A DNA stretch of 51,571 bases, from positions 1-51,571 of the forward strand of contig JAYYEI010000043.1 in the NCBI GenBank assembly GCA_036159995.1. Reading direction: 5' to 3'. The notes under the pieces are model-generated. The model saw nothing but the letters and a program-made list of their open reading frames with translations, was not told where the DNA came from and did no database searches. The position numbers were made by a program, and so were the translations under genes. Shown in pieces: positions 40,774-49,436 of this stretch (within the stretch, counting starts at the first letter, position 1; each line of letters starts with the position of its first letter). Origin of the DNA: UBA8752 sp036159995. Lineage in GTDB: Bacteria; Bacteroidota; Bacteroidia; Flavobacteriales_D; Sanyastnellaceae.

Positions 40774-41535
40774 TCATTTGCTGGCTACGAGCTGTCCGTC
40801 GTAGCGGAGGTCCAGGGTGCCATATTGGCGCAGGTCTCCGCTGTCGAGCAGGGCGCGGTAGAAGGTCTTGAGGTGTCTCAACTGGTCGTCGAGGCGGTCG
40901 TCGAGTTCCTCGGCATTGCCGAGTTCCACGACGAGGTCGCCGATGCGGGGGTGGAAGCGGACGTTGCCGTCGTCCTCTACCGCCACCTGGTCGATGAAGC
41001 CGTTCCAGAAGGCGTCGCGGTCCATGGTGCGCAGGAGCGGCATGGCGTCCCGGGCGGATTCCCGGTCGGGCGCGTGGACGATGGGCACCTGGGCAGTGTA
41101 GCGGTCGGAAAGGGGCATCCAACGGCCTTCGTCATCGAGGTAGAGCACGCTGTCCGGCGTCCAGACCCGGGCAATGGGCCGTTGCTGTTGGACGCGGATC
41201 TGCAGGGAGCCTCCCAGGGTGGGCACGATTTCACAGGACGACACGCCATGGTGATCGAGGATGGCCTCGTGGAGCTGTGCATTGGGGAGCGACTCCATCG
41301 GGCGCTCGAGCAGGGCAAATTGCTGAATGACCTCGTTTCGGAGCGAAGGGGCATCGACGAAATACATGCCGTCGAGCTGGTCCACTTCGATGTCGATGGC
41401 CCGACAGGGGACCGCTTCGGCCTCGCGGTCGGCTGCGGTGAACACCACCAACGTGACCGCCAGCAGGGGCAAGGTCAGCCACCAAGCGCCCCGGGAGGGC
41501 GACATCGAGGGGGTGGGGGTGACCTTCTTGCTCAC
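40774..41535 (-). CDS. ftsQ: FtsQ-like cell division protein
   Basis: A 253-residue bitopic membrane protein. A short cytoplasmic N-tail precedes one membrane helix at about residues 18-36 (WWLTLPLLAVTLVVFTAA). The periplasmic part has a POTRA-like start and a beta domain (GVSSCEIVPTLGGSLQIRVQ, RPIARVW) as in Bacteroidota FtsQ. Sequence identity in this family is low, so the call rests on size, topology and position between murC and ftsA. It overlaps murC by four bases. No ddl gene is present in this cluster, as usual for the phylum. Confidence 0.88.
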   Translation of the reverse strand: MSKKVTPTPSMSPSRGAWWLTLPLLAVTLVVFTAADREAEAVPCRAIDIEVDQLDGMYFVDAPSLRNEVIQQFALLERPMESLPNAQLHEAILDHHGVSSCEIVPTLGGSLQIRVQQQRPIARVWTPDSVLYLDDEGRWMPLSDRYTAQVPIVHAPDRESARDAMPLLRTMDRDAFWNGFIDQVAVEDDGNVRFHPRIGDLVVELGNAEELDDRLDDQLRHLKTFYRALLDSGDLRQYGTLDLRYDGQLVASK

Positions 41536-42974
41536 GGTTTCTGCGGGGTTTCCTGGGTGGGTCGGGAGGCGGAAAGCCGCTCAATGGCTCGGGGAATCCA
41601 CTGGTCGAGGTCCCCCGCTCCCATGAAGAGCAGCACGTCCGGATCACACGTCTCCAGAACATCCAAAAACCGGCTTTCCGCGGGGCATTCCACTGGACAC
41701 CCGACCATCTTTTCCCCAACGGCCTGTGCATCCACCCCGGGGAGGGGCAATTCCCTCGCTGGGTAGATCGGGAGCAGCACAGCGTGGTCCAATTTCGAGA
41801 GGGCGGTGGCGAACCCGTCGAGGAAGTCGCGGGTGCGGGTGAAGAGGTGGGGTTGGAAGACCCCGACGAGCCGCCGGCCGGGGAAGGTGGCCCGAGCAGC
41901 GGCAATGGTGTTGTCGATTTCGCTGGGGTGGTGGGCGTAATCGTCGATGACGGTGAGGCCCGGCGCGTTGTGTCGGATGTCGAATCGCCTGGCGATGCCG
42001 GGGAAGGAGGCGAGCCCCTTGGCGATGGAGCCGGGGTTGACGCCCGCCCGGAGGGCGAGGGCCGCGGCGGCGGTGGCGTTTGCCGCATTGTGGGCGCCGG
42101 GCATGGACCAGGCAATGTCGATGGGGGCGTGACCGACCAGGTGCAGGGTGAAGGCGGCGCCTCCTGCGACATCTGCCGTCGGTGAATGGGCTGCCGTCCA
42201 GCCTGCCGGGAGGTTGGCGCCCGGCGCCAAGGGGCCATAGACGGTATGCTCGGGGAGGCCAGGGACGTCGCGCAGTGCGGCGGCGGCTTGCTCGTGAAGG
42301 ATCACGCCCCCCGGCTCGATCTGGGTGGCGAAGTCGACCATGGCCCGGTGCAGGGCGTCGGGGGTTCCGTAGATGTCCAGATGGTCGGCGTCGGCGGAGG
42401 TGATCACGGCGTGGCGGGGATGGAGCGTGAGGAAGCTCCGGTCGAATTCGTCTGCTTCGGCCACGGTCCAAGGGTGGGGTTCCTCGGGGTCCGCGACGAG
42501 GAGGTTGGTGCCGGTGGAGCGGGCGATGCCCCCGAGGAAGGCTTCGACCGGCGTGCCGTTCTGTTGGAGCAGGTGGGCGAGCAGGGTGGAGGTGGTCGTC
42601 TTGCCGTGTGTGCCGGCCACCGCCAGCAGGGGGCGGTCGGCGGTGATGCGTCCGAGGAGTTCCGACCGTTTGAGGATGGGGAACCCGGCCTCGCGCAGCC
42701 GGACGAGGAGAGGGAAGTCCTCCGGCACGGCCGGTGTGCGGACGATGGTCCAGCGGTCCGTGCGGCCGGCGTGGAGGTCGTCCAGCAGGTCCGGGGGCAG
42801 GGCGTCTTCCCGACCGGTGGTGTCCACGGCAATGCCTTCGGCCTCCAGGGCAGCGGTGAGCGCGGTGGCTGTGCGGTCATGACCGGCCACGGTCGCACCG
42901 TGGTGGCGGTGCCACCGGGCAAGGGCGCTCATGCCGATGCCGCCGATGCCGAGGAAATAGAGCTGGTCCGTCAT
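41532..42974 (-). CDS. murC: UDP-N-acetylmuramate--L-alanine ligase
   Basis: A 480-residue cytoplasmic Mur ligase that adds L-Ala to UDP-MurNAc using ATP. The N-terminal dinucleotide fold begins LYFLGIGGIGMSALA, the ATP loop is VAGTHGKTTTSTLLA, and DDYAHHPSEI and VGVFQPHLFTRT are MurC-specific motifs in the central and C-terminal domains. Length is normal. It overlaps murG and ftsQ by four bases each, suggesting tight translational coupling. Confidence 0.97.
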   Translation of the reverse strand: MTDQLYFLGIGGIGMSALARWHRHHGATVAGHDRTATALTAALEAEGIAVDTTGREDALPPDLLDDLHAGRTDRWTIVRTPAVPEDFPLLVRLREAGFPILKRSELLGRITADRPLLAVAGTHGKTTTSTLLAHLLQQNGTPVEAFLGGIARSTGTNLLVADPEEPHPWTVAEADEFDRSFLTLHPRHAVITSADADHLDIYGTPDALHRAMVDFATQIEPGGVILHEQAAAALRDVPGLPEHTVYGPLAPGANLPAGWTAAHSPTADVAGGAAFTLHLVGHAPIDIAWSMPGAHNAANATAAAALALRAGVNPGSIAKGLASFPGIARRFDIRHNAPGLTVIDDYAHHPSEIDNTIAAARATFPGRRLVGVFQPHLFTRTRDFLDGFATALSKLDHAVLLPIYPARELPLPGVDAQAVGEKMVGCPVECPAESRFLDVLETCDPDVLLFMGAGDLDQWIPRAIERLSASRPTQETPQKP

Positions 42975-44122
42975 CCCGCCGGTGATGAGCTGGAGAGAAC
43001 GGACAGAACTTGGTCTACGACGCGGTCGGCCGCATCCGGGCGGGCTGTCCTGGCCAGCGCCTCCGAAAGCGAGGTACAGGCCTCTCTGTCCTCGAGGAGC
43101 GCGCGGACTTCGGCGCCCAACGTGTCCACGATGCGGTCGTCCGGGATGAGGACGGCGCCACCCCGGTCCACGACGGAGCGGGCATTCTTGGTCTGGTGGT
43201 CCTCGGCTACGTGGGGCGAGGGCACGAGGAGGGTGGGCTTGCCGACCAGGCCGAGTTCGGCGATGGACATGGCCCCCGCTCGGCTTGCGATGATGGAGGC
43301 CGCATCATAGGCGAGATCCATCCGGTCGATGAAGCCTGTGACGTGGAGGTCGGGGTCTCCGTGTGCTGCCGTCCATGCGGTATGTTCGTCGGCGTAGCGC
43401 CCGCCGCATTGCCACAGGACCTGCAGGCCCTTTTCGGTCAGGGGGCCGGATTCGGCGAGGGCCCGGACGGCCCGGTTCATGCTGGCTGCGCCGAGGCTGC
43501 CGCCGAGGACGAGCAGGACGGGACGGTCTTCGACAAGGCCGAAGTGGCGGCGGGCTTCACCCTCGCTCCGCTCGGCGCCGGAGGCCTGGCCGAGGCGGTC
43601 GATGAGTCCCTTTCTCAAGGGGTTCCCGGTCTCGATGATCTTGTCGGCGGGAAACCACCGGTCGAGGCCGGGAAAGCCGGCGCAGACCCGGTCCACGTGC
43701 CGGGCCAGCAGCCGGTTGGTGATGCCGGGAAATCCGTTCTGCTCCTGGATGACGGTTGGGACGCCAGCCTTGGCGGCCGCCCAGAGGAGCGGGCCGCTCG
43801 CAAAACCGCCCACGCCGATGGCCACGTCCGGTCGGAACCGGCGGACGATGCGGCGGCTCATCCAAAGGGAGCGGAGCAGGCGGAAGGGGAAGAGCAGGTT
43901 GCGCGCGGACAGTCGCCGGTCAAAGCCGGTGATGGGCAGGCCGGTGATGGTGTGGCCGGCGGCCGGCACGCGGTCCATTTCCATGCGGCCCCGGGCGCCG
44001 ACGAATTCGATGACCGTGTCCGATTGCCGGGCCTGCAAGGCTTCCGCGATGGCCAGGGCCGGGTGGATGTGCCCGCCGGTTCCGCCGCCGGAGATGAGGA
44101 CGCGGAGGGGGCGGTCAGGCAT
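42971..44122 (-). CDS. murG: UDP-N-acetylglucosamine--lipid I N-acetylglucosaminyltransferase
   Basis: A 383-residue GT-B enzyme at the inner face of the cytoplasmic membrane that converts lipid I to lipid II. The glycine-rich ISGGGTGGHIHPALAIAEAL opens the N-domain, a second Gly-rich loop is VLGGSLGAASMNRAV, and the donor site is SRAGAMSIAELGLVGKPTLL with SPHVAEDHQTKNA. It overlaps ftsW by eight bases and murC by four. Confidence 0.97.
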   Translation of the reverse strand: MPDRPLRVLISGGGTGGHIHPALAIAEALQARQSDTVIEFVGARGRMEMDRVPAAGHTITGLPITGFDRRLSARNLLFPFRLLRSLWMSRRIVRRFRPDVAIGVGGFASGPLLWAAAKAGVPTVIQEQNGFPGITNRLLARHVDRVCAGFPGLDRWFPADKIIETGNPLRKGLIDRLGQASGAERSEGEARRHFGLVEDRPVLLVLGGSLGAASMNRAVRALAESGPLTEKGLQVLWQCGGRYADEHTAWTAAHGDPDLHVTGFIDRMDLAYDAASIIASRAGAMSIAELGLVGKPTLLVPSPHVAEDHQTKNARSVVDRGGAVLIPDDRIVDTLGAEVRALLEDREACTSLSEALARTARPDAADRVVDQVLSVLSSSSPAG

Positions 44123-45335
44123 GGGCGCGGTGGGCCGGTTGGGGGTCGAGGGTGCGCGCGTGGCGGGGACCGGGTGTCTCGATGGGTTCGGCCGCTTCCG
44201 GGTCGGTCAGAGAACGGCTCACGGACAGGATCATGCCGAGGGCGATGCAGGTCACCACGATGGAGGTGCCGCCCATGGAAACGAGAGGCAGGGGCTGGCC
44301 GGTCATGGGCAGCAGCTGGACGGCGACGCCCATGTTGACCATGGCCTGGAAGGTGAGCATGAGGCCCAGCCCGATGGCGAGCAGGCTTCCGAAGGGCCGG
44401 GGGCACCGGGTGCCGATGCGGATGGCCCGTGAAAACAGGATGAGGTAGAGGAGCACGAGGCCGAAGCCGCCGAGGATCAGGCCCCATTCCTCGATGATGA
44501 AGGCGTAGATCATGTCGGCATAGGCGACCGGCATGGCGTTCCGGCTGACCCCGGAAGCGGGGCCCTGCGGCAAGAGGCCACCCTGGTGGATGGCTTGCAG
44601 GGCGAAGTCGATCTGCGTCGTGTCGGAACCGCCCTCTCCACCGAAGAAGCCGGTTGCCCGCGCGACCCAGGTGTTGAAGCGGGGAAACAGGCCGGGGGCG
44701 ATGGCGCCGAGTCCGGCCACGGCCAGGATGCTGCCTGCGCCGAGTCCGGCGGTGATGCCGAGGTTGCGCGTGGAGACGCCGGCGACCGCCATCAGCAGGA
44801 AGCAGACCGCAGCCAGCAGCGCGGCCGTCGAAAAGTCGGCGGGAAGGATGAGGGCGCAGGTGGCGACGATGTAGAGCAGGATCGGTTGGACCCCCTTGCG
44901 GAAGTCATGCAGGATGAGGCGGTTGCGGTCGAGCATGCGGGCCACGTAGGCCACGAGCGCCACCTTGGCGATGTCGGAGGGCTGGAAACGGAATCCGGCG
45001 ATGTCCACCCAGCGCCGTGCGTCGTTGATCTCCGATCCCACGAGCAGGGCCATGAGCAAGAGCCCGAGCGAAATGTGGATGCCCAATTGGCTCAGGCGGG
45101 AGAACCACGCGAATTTCATCCGGTGGACGCCCCACATGGCGACCATCCCCACCCCGAGGAAGGCCGAATGCTTGAAGAGGACGCCCAGGGAATCGCCGCC
45201 GGCACGCCACGCGAGGGTGGCACTGGCGGAATACACGCTGACGATGGAGGTGAGCACCAACAGGAAGACCACGACCCAGATGACGCGGTCCCCTCGCAGG
45301 TGTTCGGACAGGAAATCGGCGAACCGGCCTGTCAT
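44115..45335 (-). CDS. ftsW: Lipid II glycan polymerase FtsW
   Basis: A 406-residue SEDS-family membrane protein with about ten membrane segments that polymerises glycan strands with FtsI at the septum. Family motifs include YSASATLAWR, RRWVDIAGFRFQPSDIAKVA, LPADFSTA and PLPLVSMGGTSIV. The start at 45335 (MTGRFADFL) is one base after the murD stop; a longer in-frame reading inside murD is not credible. Length is normal. Confidence 0.96.
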   Translation of the reverse strand: MTGRFADFLSEHLRGDRVIWVVVFLLVLTSIVSVYSASATLAWRAGGDSLGVLFKHSAFLGVGMVAMWGVHRMKFAWFSRLSQLGIHISLGLLLMALLVGSEINDARRWVDIAGFRFQPSDIAKVALVAYVARMLDRNRLILHDFRKGVQPILLYIVATCALILPADFSTAALLAAVCFLLMAVAGVSTRNLGITAGLGAGSILAVAGLGAIAPGLFPRFNTWVARATGFFGGEGGSDTTQIDFALQAIHQGGLLPQGPASGVSRNAMPVAYADMIYAFIIEEWGLILGGFGLVLLYLILFSRAIRIGTRCPRPFGSLLAIGLGLMLTFQAMVNMGVAVQLLPMTGQPLPLVSMGGTSIVVTCIALGMILSVSRSLTDPEAAEPIETPGPRHARTLDPQPAHRAHA

Positions 45336-45336
45336 C

Positions 45337-46698
45337 TCAGAGGGAGCGGACGCCGCCCTTGAAGCGGAGGCCCCGCTCCTCGTAGGATGAGAACAGGTCG
45401 AAGCTGGCGCAGGCCGGGGACAGGAGCACGGTGTCGCCCGGCTGGGCCACATTGTACCCCAGGATGGCGGCCTCTTCGGCGCTTTCCACCTCGAGGATGC
45501 GCGAGACGGCGGTGCCGAAGGCCTTCTTGAGTTTGGCGTTGTCCTTGCCCAGGCAGATGAGGGTGTGGACCTTCTCTCCGACGAGTGGAATCAGCTCCGT
45601 GTAATCGTTGCCCTTGTCGACGCCGCCGGCGATCCAGACGGTCGGTCGGGTCATGCTGTCGAGGGCGTACCACGCGGCATTGACGTTGGTGGCCTTGCTG
45701 TCGTTGATGAAGCGGATGCCGTTGACGTCGCCCACGCGCTCGAGGCGGTGCTCGAGGTTGCGGAAGTGCTGCAGGCCTTCGCGGAGATCGGCGTCATTCA
45801 GGTCGAAGAGCCGGGCGGCGACGCCGGCGGCCATCGAGTTGTAGAGGTTGTGCTTGCCCTGGAGGGCGAGTTCCTGGATGCTCATGGTGAGGGTGGGGTT
45901 GGGGAATGTGAATCGTTGTGTATCGAGGGAATGGGCTGCGATGGCCGGTCGGCCGGCAGCGGGGGTGTCCGCGGTGATTTCGTGGACCGTCGCCGCCGTC
46001 TTCCGTCGGCTGCGCAGCGCGCGCAAACCGGGGTCGTCGGCGTTGACGATGAGGTGGTCGTCGGCCGTTTGGCGCGACGTGATGTTCCATTTGGCATCCC
46101 CGTATCCGTCGATGTCGCCGTGGCGGTCGAGGTGGTCGGGGGTGAGGTTCAGGAGAAGGGCGACGTCCGGGCGGAAATCGACGGTGTCCTCGAGTTGGAA
46201 ACTGGAGGCCTCCACGACCCAGATGTCGCGGTCGCCTTCACGCCGCTGGCGGGCCTCGGCCACGGCGCCGGCGAAGCTGTCGCCGATGTTGCCGGCGCAT
46301 CCGGCATCCAGACCGCCGGTCACCAGCAGGTGGTGGAGCAACCCGGTGGTGGTGGTCTTCCCGTTGGTTCCGGTCACGGCGGCGATCCGGCCGGTCGTGT
46401 GGCGGGCGGCGAATTCGAGTTCACCGATGACTTCAATGCCGGCTTCTCGGGCCCACTGGACCGGGGGTGCTGTGGGTGGCACGCCAGGGGACTTGACGAG
46501 CAGGTCGCAAGCGGTCAGGGCTTCGCGGTCGTGTCCGCCTTCCTCCACGTCCACGCCCAGCTCGAGGAGCCGCTGCTTGCGTTCGGCCTTCACCGCGCCC
46601 GCATCCGTCACCCGACAGGACGCGCCGAGGCCGAGGCACAGCTTGGCTGCCCCTTCACCGCTCTCGCCGGCTCCGAGTATGGTGACGCGGTCGTACAT
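45337..46698 (-). CDS. murD: UDP-N-acetylmuramoylalanine--D-glutamate ligase
   Basis: A 453-residue cytoplasmic Mur ligase that adds D-Glu. VTILGAGESGEGAA is the N-terminal UDP-binding domain, VTGTNGKTTTTGLLHH the ATP loop, LLNLTPDHLDRHG the metal-site region, and WIAGGVDKGNDY and LLSPACASFDLFSSYEERG the C-terminal MurD signature. Normal length; its start overlaps the mraY stop by one base. Confidence 0.97.
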   Translation of the reverse strand: MYDRVTILGAGESGEGAAKLCLGLGASCRVTDAGAVKAERKQRLLELGVDVEEGGHDREALTACDLLVKSPGVPPTAPPVQWAREAGIEVIGELEFAARHTTGRIAAVTGTNGKTTTTGLLHHLLVTGGLDAGCAGNIGDSFAGAVAEARQRREGDRDIWVVEASSFQLEDTVDFRPDVALLLNLTPDHLDRHGDIDGYGDAKWNITSRQTADDHLIVNADDPGLRALRSRRKTAATVHEITADTPAAGRPAIAAHSLDTQRFTFPNPTLTMSIQELALQGKHNLYNSMAAGVAARLFDLNDADLREGLQHFRNLEHRLERVGDVNGIRFINDSKATNVNAAWYALDSMTRPTVWIAGGVDKGNDYTELIPLVGEKVHTLICLGKDNAKLKKAFGTAVSRILEVESAEEAAILGYNVAQPGDTVLLSPACASFDLFSSYEERGLRFKGGVRSL

Positions 46699-47936
46699 CA
46701 GCGGACCTTGAGGGTGACGATGGTGACGACGGCCAGCAGGATGCCGACGATCCAGAAGCGCGCGGTGATTTTGCTCTCGGGCATGCCGCCCTTCTGGTAG
46801 TGGTGGTGCAGGGGCGACATCCGGAAAATCCGGCGGCCCTCACCGTATTTCTTCTTGGTGTGGCGGAACCACGCCACCTGCAGCATGACGCTCAGGTTCT
46901 CGATGAGGAAAATCCCGCAGAGGACCGGGATCAGCAGCTCTTTGCGGATGGCGATGGCGAACGTGGCGATGATGCCACCGAGGGCGAGGCTGCCCGTGTC
47001 GCCCATGAAGACCTGGGCGGGGAACGCATTGTACCAGAGGAAGCCGATGCAGGCGCCGACAAAAGCGGAGATGAACACCACGAGTTCGCCCGAGTCCGGA
47101 ATGAACAGGACGTTGAGGTAGTCGCTGAAGACGGCATTGCCCGAGACGTAGGCCAGAATGGCGAGCGTGAGTCCGACGATGGCGCTCGTTCCCGTGGCCA
47201 GGCCATCGATTCCATCGGTCAGGTTGGCCCCATTGGAGACGGCGGTGACGATGAAGGTCACGATGAGGGCGAAGACGGCGAAGCGCAGCCAGGGCAGGTC
47301 GCCCGCCCAGTTGGTCATCCAGGCGTAGTCGAATTCATTGTCCTTGACGAAGGGGATGGTGGTCTTCTGGGAGCGGCGCTCGACGCGCACCCACCCATCG
47401 CCATCGAGGTCCTCCGCCTGTTGGGCGATGGCTTCCGTGCTGTCGACGGGGACGAGTTCCTTGACCCGCACCTGGGGATTCCAGAAGAGCATGGCGGCCA
47501 CGAGGAGGCTGGCGGCCACCTGGCCGACGACCTTGAACTTCCCGGCCAGGCCCTCCTTGTTTTTCATGAAGACCTTGATGTAGTCGTCGATGAAGCCGAT
47601 GCCGCCGAGAAGCACGGTCACGAGGAGCATGCACTGGATGTAGACGTTGGTGAGGTCGGCCAGCAGCAGGGTCGGGATGAGGATGGCGCTGAGGATGATG
47701 ATGCCGCCCATGGTCGGGGTGCCCTGCTTCTGCATCTGGCCCTCGAGTCCGAGATCGCGGACGATTTCACCCACCTGCTTGAGTTGCAGCCATTCGATGA
47801 TGCGCCGGCCCGCCAGGATGGAGACGAGCAGCGACAGCATCGCGGCGGCGGCGGCTCGGAAGCTGATGTATTGGAACAGGCCGGCTCCCGGGACGTCCGC
47901 AATCTGGTGGAGATGGTCGAAGAGGTGATACAGCAT
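46698..47936 (-). CDS. mraY: Phospho-N-acetylmuramoyl-pentapeptide-transferase
   Basis: A 412-residue membrane enzyme with about ten helices that makes lipid I from UDP-MurNAc-pentapeptide and undecaprenyl phosphate. Catalytic motifs are GFIDDYIKVF (Asp-Asp) and NLTDGIDGLATG; the C-terminal PLHHHYQKGG is a family signature. Like other Bacteroidota MraY it has an insert of about 50 residues after the fifth helix (LVPVDSTEAIAQQ...), here with an acidic DLDGDGW loop. It lies three bases after murE. Confidence 0.96.
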   Translation of the reverse strand: MLYHLFDHLHQIADVPGAGLFQYISFRAAAAAMLSLLVSILAGRRIIEWLQLKQVGEIVRDLGLEGQMQKQGTPTMGGIIILSAILIPTLLLADLTNVYIQCMLLVTVLLGGIGFIDDYIKVFMKNKEGLAGKFKVVGQVAASLLVAAMLFWNPQVRVKELVPVDSTEAIAQQAEDLDGDGWVRVERRSQKTTIPFVKDNEFDYAWMTNWAGDLPWLRFAVFALIVTFIVTAVSNGANLTDGIDGLATGTSAIVGLTLAILAYVSGNAVFSDYLNVLFIPDSGELVVFISAFVGACIGFLWYNAFPAQVFMGDTGSLALGGIIATFAIAIRKELLIPVLCGIFLIENLSVMLQVAWFRHTKKKYGEGRRIFRMSPLHHHYQKGGMPESKITARFWIVGILLAVVTIVTLKVR

Positions 47937-47939
47937 CGA

Positions 47940-49436
47940 TCAGCGGGTGAGGGCGTTCAGGGATTCGGACAGCACGGCCACGTCGTCGAAGGGGTGGCGT
48001 TCCCCGGAGACGTCCTGGTATTTCTCGTGTCCCTTCCCGGCGACGAGGATGACGTCGCCCGGTTGGGCCTGCATGCAGGCGGAGCGGATGGCTTCGGCCC
48101 GGTCGGTGTTGGCGGTCACCTTCCGCATCTGGACGGGGTCCAATCCATCCCGCATCTCGGCGATGATGGCGGCGGGGTCCTCGCTCCGGGGGTTGTCCGA
48201 GGTCAGGATGACGAGGTCGGCGAGGTCGGCGGCGGTGCGGGCCATGATCGGCCGCTTGGTCCGGTCCCGGTCACCTCCGCATCCCACGACGCAGAGGATG
48301 CGCGCTTCCCCTTGGGTCCCGGCGGCGGGTCCGGCGGAGCGGACGGTCCGCAGGGTCTCGAGGACCTTTTCCAGGGCGTCGGGGGTGTGGGCATAATCCA
48401 CGATGGCGTGCACGTCGCCCGCTCCGGCGCGCACCTGTTGCATCCGGCCAGCGGGGGCCTCGAGCATGGACAGGTGGGTCAGGGTGTCCATCGCGTTCCA
48501 TCCGAGTTCGCGGGCCACGGCGTAGACCGCGGTCAGGTTGGATGCGTTGAATTCGCCAATCAGCCGGGTGTAGAGGTCCTGCCCCTCGAGGTGGAGTTGC
48601 AGTCCGCCCAGGCCGTTCTCCACGATGCGGGCCTTGTGGTCGGCCACCTGATGGGTGCCATAGGTGACGACGCGGGCGCGGGTGCCCTGCACCATGGTGT
48701 CGCCGTGCCGCGCATCGGCGTTGGTCAGGGCAAAGGCGGTGGCGGGGAGTTTGTCGAAGAGGGACTTCTTGGCCCCGATGTACGCGTTGAAATCCCCGTG
48801 GTAATCGAGGTGGTCGTGGGTGATGTTCGTGAAGACTCCGCCCGTCAGTTGGGATCCGGCCAGGCGGTGCTGGTCCAGGGCGTGCGAGCTCGCTTCCATG
48901 AAGCAGTGCGTGCATCCGGCATCGAGCATGTCGGCGAAGAGCTTCTGCAGGCCGACCGGGTCGGGTGTGGTGTGGGTCGCGGGGACCACGCGGTCCACGA
49001 TGCGGTTCTCCACGGTGCTCACCAGGCCGGCCTTGCGGTCGAACATGCGGGCGAGCCGGTGGAGGAGGGTGGCCACCGTGGTTTTGCCATTGGTGCCGGT
49101 GATGGCGATGACCTTGAGGCGCTCGGTCGGGTTGTCATGGAAGTTGGCGGCGAGGTGGCCGAGGGCAGCCCGGCTGCTTTCCACTTGGATGTAGACGACC
49201 TGGTCGTTGCGATCGTCCTCCGCGGGCATGCGCTCGCAGACGATGGCGGCGGCTCCCGCTCGAACGGCGCCGGGGATGTGCTCGTGGCCGTCCACCGCGG
49301 TGCCGGGAATGGCCACGAAGCAGCCGAACGGCTTGACCTGCCGGCTGTCGGCCACCACGGATTCCACCGCGATGTGGGTGGATCCGGCGACTTCGGTGAT
49401 CCGCGCTCCGTAGAGGATGTCCTTGAGCAGCTTCAT
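47940..49436 (-). CDS. murE: UDP-MurNAc-L-Ala-D-Glu:meso-diaminopimelate ligase
   Basis: A 498-residue cytoplasmic Mur ligase that adds the third residue of the stem peptide. The ATP loop is ITGTNGKTTVATLLH, and FMEASSHALDQHR and NITHDHLDYHG are family motifs. The C-terminal LTSDNPRSEDP contains DNPR, the signature for meso-diaminopimelate rather than lysine. It overlaps ftsI by four bases (ATGA). Confidence 0.97.
   Translation of the reverse strand: MKLLKDILYGARITEVAGSTHIAVESVVADSRQVKPFGCFVAIPGTAVDGHEHIPGAVRAGAAAIVCERMPAEDDRNDQVVYIQVESSRAALGHLAANFHDNPTERLKVIAITGTNGKTTVATLLHRLARMFDRKAGLVSTVENRIVDRVVPATHTTPDPVGLQKLFADMLDAGCTHCFMEASSHALDQHRLAGSQLTGGVFTNITHDHLDYHGDFNAYIGAKKSLFDKLPATAFALTNADARHGDTMVQGTRARVVTYGTHQVADHKARIVENGLGGLQLHLEGQDLYTRLIGEFNASNLTAVYAVARELGWNAMDTLTHLSMLEAPAGRMQQVRAGAGDVHAIVDYAHTPDALEKVLETLRTVRSAGPAAGTQGEARILCVVGCGGDRDRTKRPIMARTAADLADLVILTSDNPRSEDPAAIIAEMRDGLDPVQMRKVTANTDRAEAIRSACMQAQPGDVILVAGKGHEKYQDVSGERHPFDDVAVLSESLNALTR

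Noticed and set aside
40774..41535. A D-alanine--D-alanine ligase between murC and ftsA
   Set aside because: The gene has one membrane helix and a small periplasmic domain, no ATP-grasp motif. It fits FtsQ, and Bacteroidota clusters normally lack ddl here.
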